From assembly GCA_964568875.1 (NCBI GenBank), contig CAZMSH010000010.1, forward strand, positions 1-64,000: DNA of 64,000 bases, written 5' to 3'. Origin of the DNA: SLNP01 sp964568875 (GTDB lineage Bacteria > Bacteroidota > Bacteroidia > Bacteroidales > VadinHA17). Each line of letters opens with the position of its first letter. Position 1 is the first letter of the stretch. The position numbers were made by a program, and so were the translations under genes. Below the pieces are notes generated by a model. It made no database searches, had not been told where the DNA came from, and saw nothing but the letters and a program-made list of their open reading frames with translations. Of this stretch, positions 53,493 through 61,208 are shown one piece after another.

Positions 53493-54557
53493 ATGAGATA
53501 CGACCTGATAACGATTATCAAAGAACTGATGTTCAGGCACGATTGTGTGATCATCCCCGGTTTCGGTGGATTTATCCTCAACTACGTGCCGGCAGTAATT
53601 GAGAAGTCGACAGGCATGTTCCATCCTCCTGCCAGGAGGGTAAGTTTCAACCGCAACCTTACACATAACGATGGTCTGCTGATAGGATCGGTAAGCAACA
53701 CATTCGGCATCAACTATGGAGAAGCCAGGGATATCGTAGACAGGTTTACCGCTGAACTTAAGAAGGTCCTGACCCGTGGCGATGAAGCAGAGTTTGAGCA
53801 TATAGGTGTTTTCAGAACAAACCAGGAAGGTGGGATACAGTTTGAACCTGACAGGGATGCCAACTATAACCTCGGATCATACGGCATGGAGTCATTCAGA
53901 TATGAACCGGTTGCCGGATATGACGTAAGGAAAAGGGTTATTAAAGCAGGCAGACAGGTGTCTCCGGCAGGTATACCAGTGAGGAAATTGCTGATACGCG
54001 CGGCAGTGGCGATACCGGTGCTGATAGCACTGGTGGCAGTGCCTCTGAGAACTGATATATTGGGAACGCGGCTCGAAAAAACATCGCTCAACCCGCTTGC
54101 CGAGACCCAGCTGGAAAGCAACCGGCAGGCTATTGACGAGATGCCTGTTGTCACCGGAGATGTGGAGGCTGACACCGGTCAGCCAGCCTCACTTACCACA
54201 AGTGAAGACATTGTAACAGAAACTATAACAGCATCGTCTGAGAATACAGCCGCCAGTGAGCCTGCTGATGTTACCGCCGTTATAACAGGTCAGACAGAAG
54301 TTCCTTCAGAGACTTTGTCAGATGCTGAGGCAGAAGAATACTCCTTCTTCATTATTGCAGGAAGCTTTAAATCTGCTGAGAATGCAAAGGTAATGGCCAC
54401 AAGGCTGAGGGCTATGGGTTACGAACCACAGATAATGGATGCACCTGATAACTTTACCAGGGTTGCTGCCAAAGGATTCACCGACCTCAGTTCCGCTACG
54501 GCAGAGAGAAACAAACTGGCAGAAACGATCGAAGGCCTCTGGATTCTCAGAAAGTGA
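53493..54557 (+). CDS. HU-CCDC81-like and SPOR domain membrane protein
   Basis: A 354-residue protein joining two unusual parts. Residues ~1-130 match the bacterial HU-CCDC81 type (IIKELMFRHDCVIIPGFGGFI, FNRNLTHNDGLLI, FEHIGVFRTNQEGGIQFEPD), a histone-like fold. A membrane helix lies near 166-184, then a Thr/Glu-rich linker, then a C-terminal SPOR domain (~282-354; YSFFIIAGSFKSAENAK, ATRLRAMGYEP), which binds denuded peptidoglycan at division sites. ATG 53493 fits the promoter and TGGAGG. The layout links a cytoplasmic HU-like domain to the cell wall. Function unknown. Confidence 0.87.
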   Translation: MRYDLITIIKELMFRHDCVIIPGFGGFILNYVPAVIEKSTGMFHPPARRVSFNRNLTHNDGLLIGSVSNTFGINYGEARDIVDRFTAELKKVLTRGDEAEFEHIGVFRTNQEGGIQFEPDRDANYNLGSYGMESFRYEPVAGYDVRKRVIKAGRQVSPAGIPVRKLLIRAAVAIPVLIALVAVPLRTDILGTRLEKTSLNPLAETQLESNRQAIDEMPVVTGDVEADTGQPASLTTSEDIVTETITASSENTAASEPADVTAVITGQTEVPSETLSDAEAEEYSFFIIAGSFKSAENAKVMATRLRAMGYEPQIMDAPDNFTRVAAKGFTDLSSATAERNKLAETIEGLWILRK

Positions 54558-54631
54558 GTCTGCTCCGCCATACATTCTCACAAACTTCCACACACAATGA
54601 ATCTGTAAGCATTAGCTCACTTTAGTTCACT

Positions 54632-56665
54632 CTATTTGATTACCGCCCCGTTTTCGGTTTTTCTTTCGGGAACGACGAAGACCAGGTTGCCGCTGCTCTC
54701 TTCTGCGAGGAGTATCATGCCTTTCGACTCGATACCTTTTATTTTCCTTGGTTCCAGATTGACGATTACCGATACCTGTTTGCCGACAAGCTGTTCGGCG
54801 GTGTAGTATTCTGCTATTCCTGAGACGATGGTCCTTATATCAATGCCTGTATCGACCTTAAGCTTCATCAGTTTGTCAGTCTTGGGTACCCTTTCAGCCT
54901 CAATAATTGTGGCTGTGCGCAGGTCCATTCCGGTAAACTCATCATAAGTAACTGAAGGCTTTTCCGGTGGAGTTACTGACTTAGCCGATTCGTTGTCCAT
55001 TTTTGTCTTCATCAGTTTTTCAATCTGTTTTTCAATCTGGTCGTCCTCAATCTTTTCAAAGAGGAGGCCCGGATAATCAATTTTGTGGCCGGGCTTTATC
55101 AGGTCATTGCTGCCTGCATCGTCCCATGTTGCATTCCCCAGTTTGAGCCACAACCGCAGCTTGTCCATTGAAAATGGTATGAACGGTTCGAGCAGCATCG
55201 ACAGGCCGGCGGTTATCTGAAGGGAGATGTTAATGATTGTCTTTACACGTTCAGGATCAGTCTTTATAAGTTTCCACGGTTCGGTGTCGGCAAGGTATTT
55301 ATTCCCCAGCCTGGCCAGGTTCATGGCTTCCTTCAGGGCCTCGCGGAAGCGGAAGTTCTCGAGGGCCTGTTCAGTGGCAATCCTGAATTGCGGTATCGAC
55401 CCGAGTACTTCTTTGTCGTATTCTTCAAGTTTTCCTGTAGCCGGCACGATGCCGTCATAATATTTCGAGGTAAGCACTAATGTTCTGTTAACGAAATTGC
55501 CGAGGATAGCTACCAGTTCGTTATTGTTTCTTGCCTGGAACTCTTTCCAGGTGAAGTCGTTGTCTTTTGCCTCCGGCATGCTTGAAGTGAGAGCATATCT
55601 CAGCACGTCCTGTTTGCCGGGAAAATCAGTCAGGTACTCATGCAGCCAGACAGCCCAGTTGCGTGATGTTGAGATTTTATCATTCTCGAGGTTAAGAAAT
55701 TCGTTGGCCGGAACATTATCAGGCAAAATATAACTGCCCTCAGCCCTGAGCATTGACGGAAAGATAATGCAATGGAAAACGATGTTGTCTTTTCCGATGA
55801 AGTGAATCATGCGGGTTTCAGGATCCTTCCAGTACTTTTCCCAGTCGGGGGTAAGTTCTTTAGTTGCCGAGATGTATCCGATCGGGGCATCGAACCATAC
55901 ATAGAGCACTTTACCATCGGCTCCCTCTACAGGAACCGGTACGCCCCATTCAAGGTCACGGCTCACTGCCCTGGGCTGCAGCCCCTGGTCAATCCATGAT
56001 TTGCACTGTCCGTACACATTTGTCTTCCATTCCTTGTGTTCCTCGAGTATCCATTGTCGCAGCCAGGGTTCATATTTGTCGAGTGGCAGGTACCAGTGCA
56101 GGGTCTCTTTCAGCACGGGCATGCTTCCGCTTATTGCAGACCTGGGTTTCAACAGTTCTGTCGGACTGAGCGAGGAGCCGCACTTTTCACACTGGTCGCC
56201 GTACGCATTTTCATTTGCACAATGAGGACACGTACCTGTAATATATCTGTCGGCAAGGAAGCATCCGGCCTCCTCATCGTAATATTGCATTGAGGTCTTC
56301 TCTATGAATTCGCCCTTATCATACAGATGACGGAAAAACTCAGCTGCGGTTTCATGATGTATCCTGTTCGATGTTCTTGAATAGATGTCAAAGGCTATTC
56401 CAAAATCCTCAAACGATTTCTTATTGAGCTCATGGTACCTGTCAACTATCTCCTGAGGTGTGACCCCTTCATTTCTCGCTTTCAGGGTTATGGGCACTCC
56501 ATGTTCATCTGAGCCGCAAATTGAAATAACATCGGTTCCCTTAAGCCTGAGGTACCTGGTGTAGATATCTGATGGAACATACACGCCGGCCAGGTGTCCG
56601 ATATGGATCGGTCCGTTGGCATAGGGAAGGGCGGAGGTGACCAGTACGCGCTTAAAATTGCTCAT
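54632..56665 (-). CDS. metG: Methionyl-tRNA synthetase
   Basis: A 677-residue class I synthetase. The motifs are HIGH (in PIHIGHLAGVY), a zinc knuckle with CPHCANEN and CEKCG, and the KMSKS loop as KISTS (DKISTSRNW), the variant normal in Bacteroidota. The C-terminal ~110 residues form the EMAPII-like tRNA-binding domain (DLRTATIIEAERVP, VNLEPRKIKGIESKGM). ATG 56665 is chosen because the longer frame (56704) begins inside the -7 element. Confidence 0.96.
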   Translation of the reverse strand: MSNFKRVLVTSALPYANGPIHIGHLAGVYVPSDIYTRYLRLKGTDVISICGSDEHGVPITLKARNEGVTPQEIVDRYHELNKKSFEDFGIAFDIYSRTSNRIHHETAAEFFRHLYDKGEFIEKTSMQYYDEEAGCFLADRYITGTCPHCANENAYGDQCEKCGSSLSPTELLKPRSAISGSMPVLKETLHWYLPLDKYEPWLRQWILEEHKEWKTNVYGQCKSWIDQGLQPRAVSRDLEWGVPVPVEGADGKVLYVWFDAPIGYISATKELTPDWEKYWKDPETRMIHFIGKDNIVFHCIIFPSMLRAEGSYILPDNVPANEFLNLENDKISTSRNWAVWLHEYLTDFPGKQDVLRYALTSSMPEAKDNDFTWKEFQARNNNELVAILGNFVNRTLVLTSKYYDGIVPATGKLEEYDKEVLGSIPQFRIATEQALENFRFREALKEAMNLARLGNKYLADTEPWKLIKTDPERVKTIINISLQITAGLSMLLEPFIPFSMDKLRLWLKLGNATWDDAGSNDLIKPGHKIDYPGLLFEKIEDDQIEKQIEKLMKTKMDNESAKSVTPPEKPSVTYDEFTGMDLRTATIIEAERVPKTDKLMKLKVDTGIDIRTIVSGIAEYYTAEQLVGKQVSVIVNLEPRKIKGIESKGMILLAEESSGNLVFVVPERKTENGAVIK

Positions 56666-56701
56666 TTTTGCCGGTATATTGTCATATTGATTAAATTGCG
56701 G

Positions 56702-56709
56702 CAAAGATA
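56702..56709 (-). promoter_or_regulatory. -7 promoter element of metG
   Basis: TATCTTTG on the minus strand matches TAnnTTTG, 36 bases before ATG 56665. It overlaps the alternative upstream ATG 56704 and so rules it out. Confidence 0.55.
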
Positions 56710-56771
56710 ATAATTTTAAAATTTCAGGGCCGTGGCCACCATCGTTGCAGCGGCGTTAGGGAGGTAACAAA

Positions 56772-57689
56772 ATGGATGCATTGTCGATCATTCCGCCATA
56801 TCTTAAAAAGGGAGACAGGGTTGCGGTGGTCTCACCATCATACGTCGTTGATCGGGCCGCAGTAATGAATGCGGTTAAGATCATTGAAAGCTGGGGTCTG
56901 CAGGTGACAATGGGTGCCAGTTGTCTGGCGGCTGAGGGTCCTTTTGCAGGAACCGACAGTCAACGGATAATTGACCTTCAGCTGGCGCTTGATGACAGCA
57001 CCGTAAAGGCCGTGATGTGTACCAGGGGAGGATACGGCATGAGCCGTATTATCGATAAAATTGATTTTACGGCTTTTGTAGCGTCGCCGAAATGGATTGT
57101 GGGATACAGTGATATCACAGTTCTTAACATGTGGGTGGGAACCCTTTTCGGAGTAGCTTCAATTCACGGTGAGATGCTTCTTAACTATAATAATCCTGCC
57201 AGGACAGCCAGGACTATTACCACGGTACGCGACCTGCTTTTCGGAAAGGCTCCCGAATACAAATGGGACGGAGTGACAGTAAACACCAACACTGCCAAAG
57301 GCATTTTAACGGGAGGTAACCTTGCAATGCTCTATAGTCTTGCCGGTACGATTGCCAGACCTGAGACAGAGGGGAAGATCCTTTTTATTGAGGATATCGG
57401 GGAGTATTATTATGCTGTAGACAGGATGCTTCAATCATTAAGGCTGGCGGGTATGCTTAATAATCTCGCCGGCCTGCTTGTAGGCGATTTCGGGGATATG
57501 CAGGACCAGAAGATACCTTTTGGAAAGAGTGTTGAAGAGATTGTCAGTGAGGTTGCTGGCAGCTTCGGGTACCCTATATTTTTTGGTTTTCCGTCGGGAC
57601 ATTCAGACGATAATCCTGCCATCTACCTTGGCAGGGAAGCCGCTATCACAGCCGACAGTTCCTCTCTTAACCTTGAATACTGGAATTAG
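56772..57689 (+). CDS. LD-carboxypeptidase (S66 family)
   Basis: A 305-residue serine peptidase that trims the terminal D-alanine from tetrapeptides in peptidoglycan recycling; the family also includes microcin C self-immunity MccF. The nucleophile is Ser113 in IVGYSDITVL, the glutamate is in FIEDIGEYYY and the histidine in FPSGHSDD, so the Ser-Glu-His triad is intact. RGGYGMSRI is another family signature. No signal peptide, so it is cytoplasmic. Transcribed alone between metG and the heptamer array. Confidence 0.92.
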   Translation: MDALSIIPPYLKKGDRVAVVSPSYVVDRAAVMNAVKIIESWGLQVTMGASCLAAEGPFAGTDSQRIIDLQLALDDSTVKAVMCTRGGYGMSRIIDKIDFTAFVASPKWIVGYSDITVLNMWVGTLFGVASIHGEMLLNYNNPARTARTITTVRDLLFGKAPEYKWDGVTVNTNTAKGILTGGNLAMLYSLAGTIARPETEGKILFIEDIGEYYYAVDRMLQSLRLAGMLNNLAGLLVGDFGDMQDQKIPFGKSVEEIVSEVAGSFGYPIFFGFPSGHSDDNPAIYLGREAAITADSSSLNLEYWN

Positions 57690-57703
57690 AGGTGTCAGGT
57701 GCC

Positions 57704-57724
57704 GGGTATCGGGTATCCGGTATC
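57704..57724. repeat. GGGTATC heptamer repeats (3 units)
   Basis: Two copies of GGGTATC and one CGGTATC in register, 15 bases after the LD-carboxypeptidase stop. Short but with the same 7-base period as the arrays at 47041, 47206 and 57757. Confidence 0.6.
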
Positions 57725-57756
57725 ATGTGCCGGGCGAACTCACGACCGAAGGAGGT

Positions 57757-57900
57757 AACCAGCAACCAGCAACCAGTAACCAGCAACCAGCAACCAGCAA
57801 CCAGTAACCAGCAACCAGCAACCAGCAACCAGCAACCAGTAACCAGTAACCAGCAACCAGCAACCAGCAACCAGCAACCAGCAACCAGCAACCAGCAACC
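57757..57900. repeat. AACCAGC heptamer tandem array, 20 units
   Basis: Twenty contiguous copies of AACCAG(C/T) (57757-57896) plus a partial AACC. Sixteen units end in C and four in T (units 3, 7, 12 and 13). No spacers. The array ends 6 bases before the stop codon of the convergent alanine dehydrogenase-like gene. The open frames it gives on both strands (repeating WLLVAGC on the minus strand) come from the repeat and are not genes. Confidence 0.97.
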
Positions 57901-57906
57901 GTTTTT

Positions 57907-59127
57907 TCAGAACGCTGCAAGGAGCAGATCGATATCTTTTGAGAGCATACCGAATTTCTGGCCAAGCATTTCGTTGGTGAGTATTCCATTATACAGATAT
58001 ACACCATTGCGGAGGCCATGGTCATTTTTCAGCATGGGCGTTATTCCTCCCGAATCGGCCAGGTTCTGAAGAAGGGGAGAGAAGATATTGCTCAGGGCTA
58101 TGGTGGCCGTCCGTGCGACCCTCGAGGGCAGATTCCATGCAGAAAAGTGTATCACCCCGTGCTTTTCATACACAGGATCCTGAAGCTCACGGCATTCTGT
58201 CGTTTCAATACATCCACCCCTGTCAATGCTGAGGTCTATTACAACCGAGCCTTTTTTCATCAGCATCACCATATCTTCTGAGATGTAATACCACGGACGA
58301 AGGTCCTCGAGGTCTATTGCCCCAATAAGCACATCGGCTGACTTCAGCGATTTGATCAGCACCTGGGGGTGAAATATTGATGTCTCGAGTCGTTGTCCCA
58401 CCAGGTTTTGAAACCGGCGCAACCTGTTCACTGAGTTGTCGAACACCCTCACACGGGCTCCAAGACCCAGTGCCGCCCGGGCGGCATACTCACCTGCTGT
58501 ATTGGCTCCTATTATCACTATATCGGTAGGAGTTATTCCGGTAATGCCACCAAGCATAACACCCTTGCCACCGTGAACATTGGAGAGGTGTTCCGAGGCT
58601 ATCAGCACAGCGGTAATACCGCTTATCTCGCTCATCGACTCAATGACGGGGTTCATGCCGTCATGATCCTTTATCCTTTCAAACGAGAAGGCTGTAACTT
58701 TTTTCTTTATCAGTGCAGAGAGGGTCTCTTCTGACAGTTTAAGCACGTTAAGGTAAGACATTACCACCTGATTTGGCTTCAGCCGGGCTGCCTCCTCCTC
58801 ACTGAACGGGGCTACCTTTATTACCACATCAGAGTCATAGACACCGCTGGCGGAGTTTATTATCTGAGCCCCGTGGTCGCTGAAATCCTTGTCAGTATAC
58901 TTTGAACCAAGGCCTGCTCCTTTCTGGAGAAGCACCTCGTTGCCGTTCTCTACCAGCAGGTTTACCGCTTCGGGAGTCAGCGCCACTCTTTTTTCTCCTG
59001 CTTCTGTTTCCAGAGGTATGCCTATCCTTATCTTTTTGGTCTGCTGCTTGATTTCCAGCAGCTCTTCCTTTGGCATAAAGGCAGTATTGCCGAACGAAAC
59101 CTGGTTACCCGATCCTTTTTCCCTCAT
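57907..59127 (-). CDS. Alanine dehydrogenase / PNT family protein, catalytic residues changed
   Basis: A 406-residue protein of the alanine dehydrogenase / transhydrogenase alpha superfamily: RIGIPLETEAGEKRVALTPEAV at the N-terminus and the NAD-binding GANTAGEYAARAALGLGA in the middle. True alanine dehydrogenases have a substrate lysine in VKEP and a catalytic histidine in TYLH. Here these regions read KVAPF and SYLNV, so both appear replaced. It is also about 35 residues longer than typical alanine dehydrogenase, with a C-terminal tail. Oxidation of alanine is therefore doubtful, although Bacteroidota homologues are commonly given that name. Own promoter at 59157-59164. Confidence 0.75.
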   Translation of the reverse strand: MREKGSGNQVSFGNTAFMPKEELLEIKQQTKKIRIGIPLETEAGEKRVALTPEAVNLLVENGNEVLLQKGAGLGSKYTDKDFSDHGAQIINSASGVYDSDVVIKVAPFSEEEAARLKPNQVVMSYLNVLKLSEETLSALIKKKVTAFSFERIKDHDGMNPVIESMSEISGITAVLIASEHLSNVHGGKGVMLGGITGITPTDIVIIGANTAGEYAARAALGLGARVRVFDNSVNRLRRFQNLVGQRLETSIFHPQVLIKSLKSADVLIGAIDLEDLRPWYYISEDMVMLMKKGSVVIDLSIDRGGCIETTECRELQDPVYEKHGVIHFSAWNLPSRVARTATIALSNIFSPLLQNLADSGGITPMLKNDHGLRNGVYLYNGILTNEMLGQKFGMLSKDIDLLLAAF

Positions 59128-59156
59128 GGTTTTCTACATTATCAGAACTTGATTTT

Positions 59157-59164
59157 CAAAGTTA
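59157..59164 (-). promoter_or_regulatory. -7 promoter element of the alanine dehydrogenase-like gene
   Basis: TAACTTTG on the minus strand matches TAnnTTTG, 29 bases before ATG 59127. Confidence 0.55.
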
Positions 59165-59198
59165 CGCATTTTTGATGTTTGAAGCCGTATATGTACAT

Positions 59199-59609
59199 TC
59201 ATGATTCGATTATTCTGGAACCGTCACTGTTTACAGTTATACGAACGGTTACAGTGCCGTCGGGAAGGAGGGATTCTATCTTTTCGGGCCATTCCAGGAA
59301 GCAGTAAAACTCACCTGTCAGATATTCTTCAATGCCGAAGTCGAATACTTCTGTAATTCTTTCAATGCGGTAAAAATCGAAATGATAGACCGGGTCGTTA
59401 TCTGGTCTGAAGTATTCGTTTATCAGGGTAAATGTCGGGCTGACAGCAGTATCGAGGCATCCGAGTGTACGGCATATCTCTTTTATGAAAGTTGTTTTTC
59501 CCGCTCCCATCTCTCCGTATATTGCGAATATACGCGACGCCTTGTGTTCCTCCAGCAATGCTGCGGCAGCGGCAGGGAGGCTGTTCACTGTTTTTACCAC
59601 CATTTTCAT
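59199..59609 (-). CDS. tsaE: tRNA threonylcarbamoyladenosine biosynthesis ATPase TsaE
   Basis: A 136-residue P-loop protein that works with TsaB and TsaD to make t6A37 in ANN-decoding tRNAs. Walker A is GEMGAGKTT, followed by SPTFTLINEY and HFDFYRIE, then FLEWPE near the end, all family signatures. The start is uncertain: a -7-like element (TACTTTTG) spans 59615-59622, so GTG 59615 is unlikely, and ATG 59609 or ATG 59603 would give an almost leaderless mRNA if that promoter is used. It also follows porX by 18 bases, so it may be co-transcribed with porW-porX. Confidence 0.93.
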   Translation of the reverse strand: MKMVVKTVNSLPAAAAALLEEHKASRIFAIYGEMGAGKTTFIKEICRTLGCLDTAVSPTFTLINEYFRPDNDPVYHFDFYRIERITEVFDFGIEEYLTGEFYCFLEWPEKIESLLPDGTVTVRITVNSDGSRIIES

Positions 59610-59614
59610 GGCCA

Positions 59615-59622
59615 CAAAAGTA
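59615..59622 (-). promoter_or_regulatory. Possible -7 promoter element of tsaE
   Basis: TACTTTTG on the minus strand matches TAnnTTTG and lies between the porX stop (59628) and ATG 59609, five bases before it, which would imply a leaderless transcript. It could be fortuitous. Confidence 0.35.
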
Positions 59623-59627
59623 TGAAA

Positions 59628-61208
59628 TTATTTGAGCGGTTCGAGAGTTACCAGGGGGCATATCATCTCGTGGAGAGATATTCCGCCATGCTGAATGGTG
59701 TCGTTGTAGTAGGCGGCATAGTGGTTGAAATTGTTCTGATATACCAGGTAGTCATTGCCGGTGGCGAAGATGAATTTTGAACTTATATTTGGTGCCGGCA
59801 GTCCTGCGCTTTTCGGATTGGCAATTTCAAATACCTCCCTGGGATTATAAGCCAGGTTGCGGCCCAGCTTATAGCGTAGGTTCGGTGAAGTAGACCTGTC
59901 GCCCACAATCTTCAAAGGGTTTTTGACCCTGACGTTGCCATGGTCGGTGGTGAGAACAACAGTAAGGCCTGCTTCAGCCAGTGACTTAAGCAGCTCATTG
60001 AGAGGCGAATGTATAAACCAGGAGTGGGTTACGGAACAGTAAGCCTCGTCGTCGGCTGCCAACTCCTTCATAACTTCAGCTTCGGTGCGCGAATGTGATA
60101 GCATGTCGACGGAATTGTAGACCAGAGAAACCAGATCATAGTTGAGGTAGCTGCGGTGCTTCTCATTGAACCTCCTGGCTTCGTGGTTGTTGAGGAGCTT
60201 CTCATAGGCCCATCTGATATTCAGTCCCAGGCGACCAAGATGACTCCCGAGCAGTTTATCCTCATAGTTGTTTTTACCCTCTTCATCATCGTCAGCAATC
60301 CAGTACTCTGGCATTTTTTCCTTTATAGTCGCCGGCATGAGACCAGAGAACAGCGCATTTCTGGCATATTGAGTTGCAGTAGGCAGGATGCTGGTGTAAA
60401 AATCCTCACCGGCTATCCTGTAATATTCGCTTATCAATGGGGAGATGGTTCTCCACTGGTCGTACCTCAGATTGTCAATTACAATAAAGAAGAGGGGCTT
60501 CCCGGCCTTGAGCAGCGGAAATACCTTTTGTTGCAGTACTGAAGGGGAAAGCAGTGGCTTATCGTCGGAGCTGGCCTGTCCGAACCATTTAAGGTATGAG
60601 GCAGTAATGAATCTGGAAAATGAATTGTTGGCCTCCAGTATCTGAGCGTCAAGTACTTCACGGAGGCCGGCATCACTTGACTTACGGAGCTCGGTCTGCC
60701 AGTATACAAGTTTACGGTATACATCGTACCATTCATTTATGCTACCTGCGGTTGCTATCCTCGTCCCCAACTGATTGAATGATGCCAGGTAGTCTGTGGT
60801 GGTTTTTTCTGTAACCAGCCTGCGATGCTCGGTGTTTTTCCTGATGGCCAGAATAATTTGTGCCGGTTTAACCGGTTTTATAAGGTAATCTGCAATTTCA
60901 GAGCCGATGGCCGCATCCATTATTGCCTCCTCTTCGCTCCGTGTAATCATTATCACCGGTATGTCACGCCTTATCTGCTTTATCATGGCAAGGGTTTCAA
61001 GTCCGCTCAGACCCGGCATGTGTTCGTCAAGGAAGATGAGATCGTAATTATTGGTACGTACAAGATCAAGGGCATCATTGCCGTTGGTGCAGGTGTCAAC
61101 CAGGTATCCCTTTGAATTAAGGAAAATGATGTGTGGCTTGAGAACCTCAATCTCATCGTCGGTCCAAAGTATCCTTATCTGTCTTGATGGCTCCTTACTC
61201 TGATTCAT
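59628..61208 (-). CDS. porX: T9SS response regulator PorX (receiver + PglZ/alkaline-phosphatase-like domain)
   Basis: A 526-residue two-domain regulator of T9SS. The receiver domain (1-125) has the acidic pair Asp17-Asp18, phosphoacceptor Asp61 in FLDEHMPG, Thr89 and Lys111, all conserved. The C-terminal PglZ domain has a complete zinc phosphoesterase site: Asp245 in IDNLRYD, Thr277/Thr279 in PTATQ, Asp368 and His372, Asp422-His423 in TTDHG, and His507 in QHGGISLHEM. In P. gingivalis PorX acts with the kinase PorY and sigma factor SigP and can hydrolyse oligonucleotides. Its start overlaps the porW stop in ATGA. No kinase gene is in the window. Confidence 0.95.
   Translation of the reverse strand: MNQSKEPSRQIRILWTDDEIEVLKPHIIFLNSKGYLVDTCTNGNDALDLVRTNNYDLIFLDEHMPGLSGLETLAMIKQIRRDIPVIMITRSEEEAIMDAAIGSEIADYLIKPVKPAQIILAIRKNTEHRRLVTEKTTTDYLASFNQLGTRIATAGSINEWYDVYRKLVYWQTELRKSSDAGLREVLDAQILEANNSFSRFITASYLKWFGQASSDDKPLLSPSVLQQKVFPLLKAGKPLFFIVIDNLRYDQWRTISPLISEYYRIAGEDFYTSILPTATQYARNALFSGLMPATIKEKMPEYWIADDDEEGKNNYEDKLLGSHLGRLGLNIRWAYEKLLNNHEARRFNEKHRSYLNYDLVSLVYNSVDMLSHSRTEAEVMKELAADDEAYCSVTHSWFIHSPLNELLKSLAEAGLTVVLTTDHGNVRVKNPLKIVGDRSTSPNLRYKLGRNLAYNPREVFEIANPKSAGLPAPNISSKFIFATGNDYLVYQNNFNHYAAYYNDTIQHGGISLHEMICPLVTLEPLK

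Noticed and set aside
57667..57891. Minus-strand frame with repeating WLLVAGC residues
   Set aside because: Produced wholly by the 7-base tandem repeat, which leaves frames open on both strands. It has no start context, domain or promoter.
57757..57900. Possible CRISPR array
   Set aside because: Units are contiguous 7-base repeats with no spacers, and there are no cas genes nearby.
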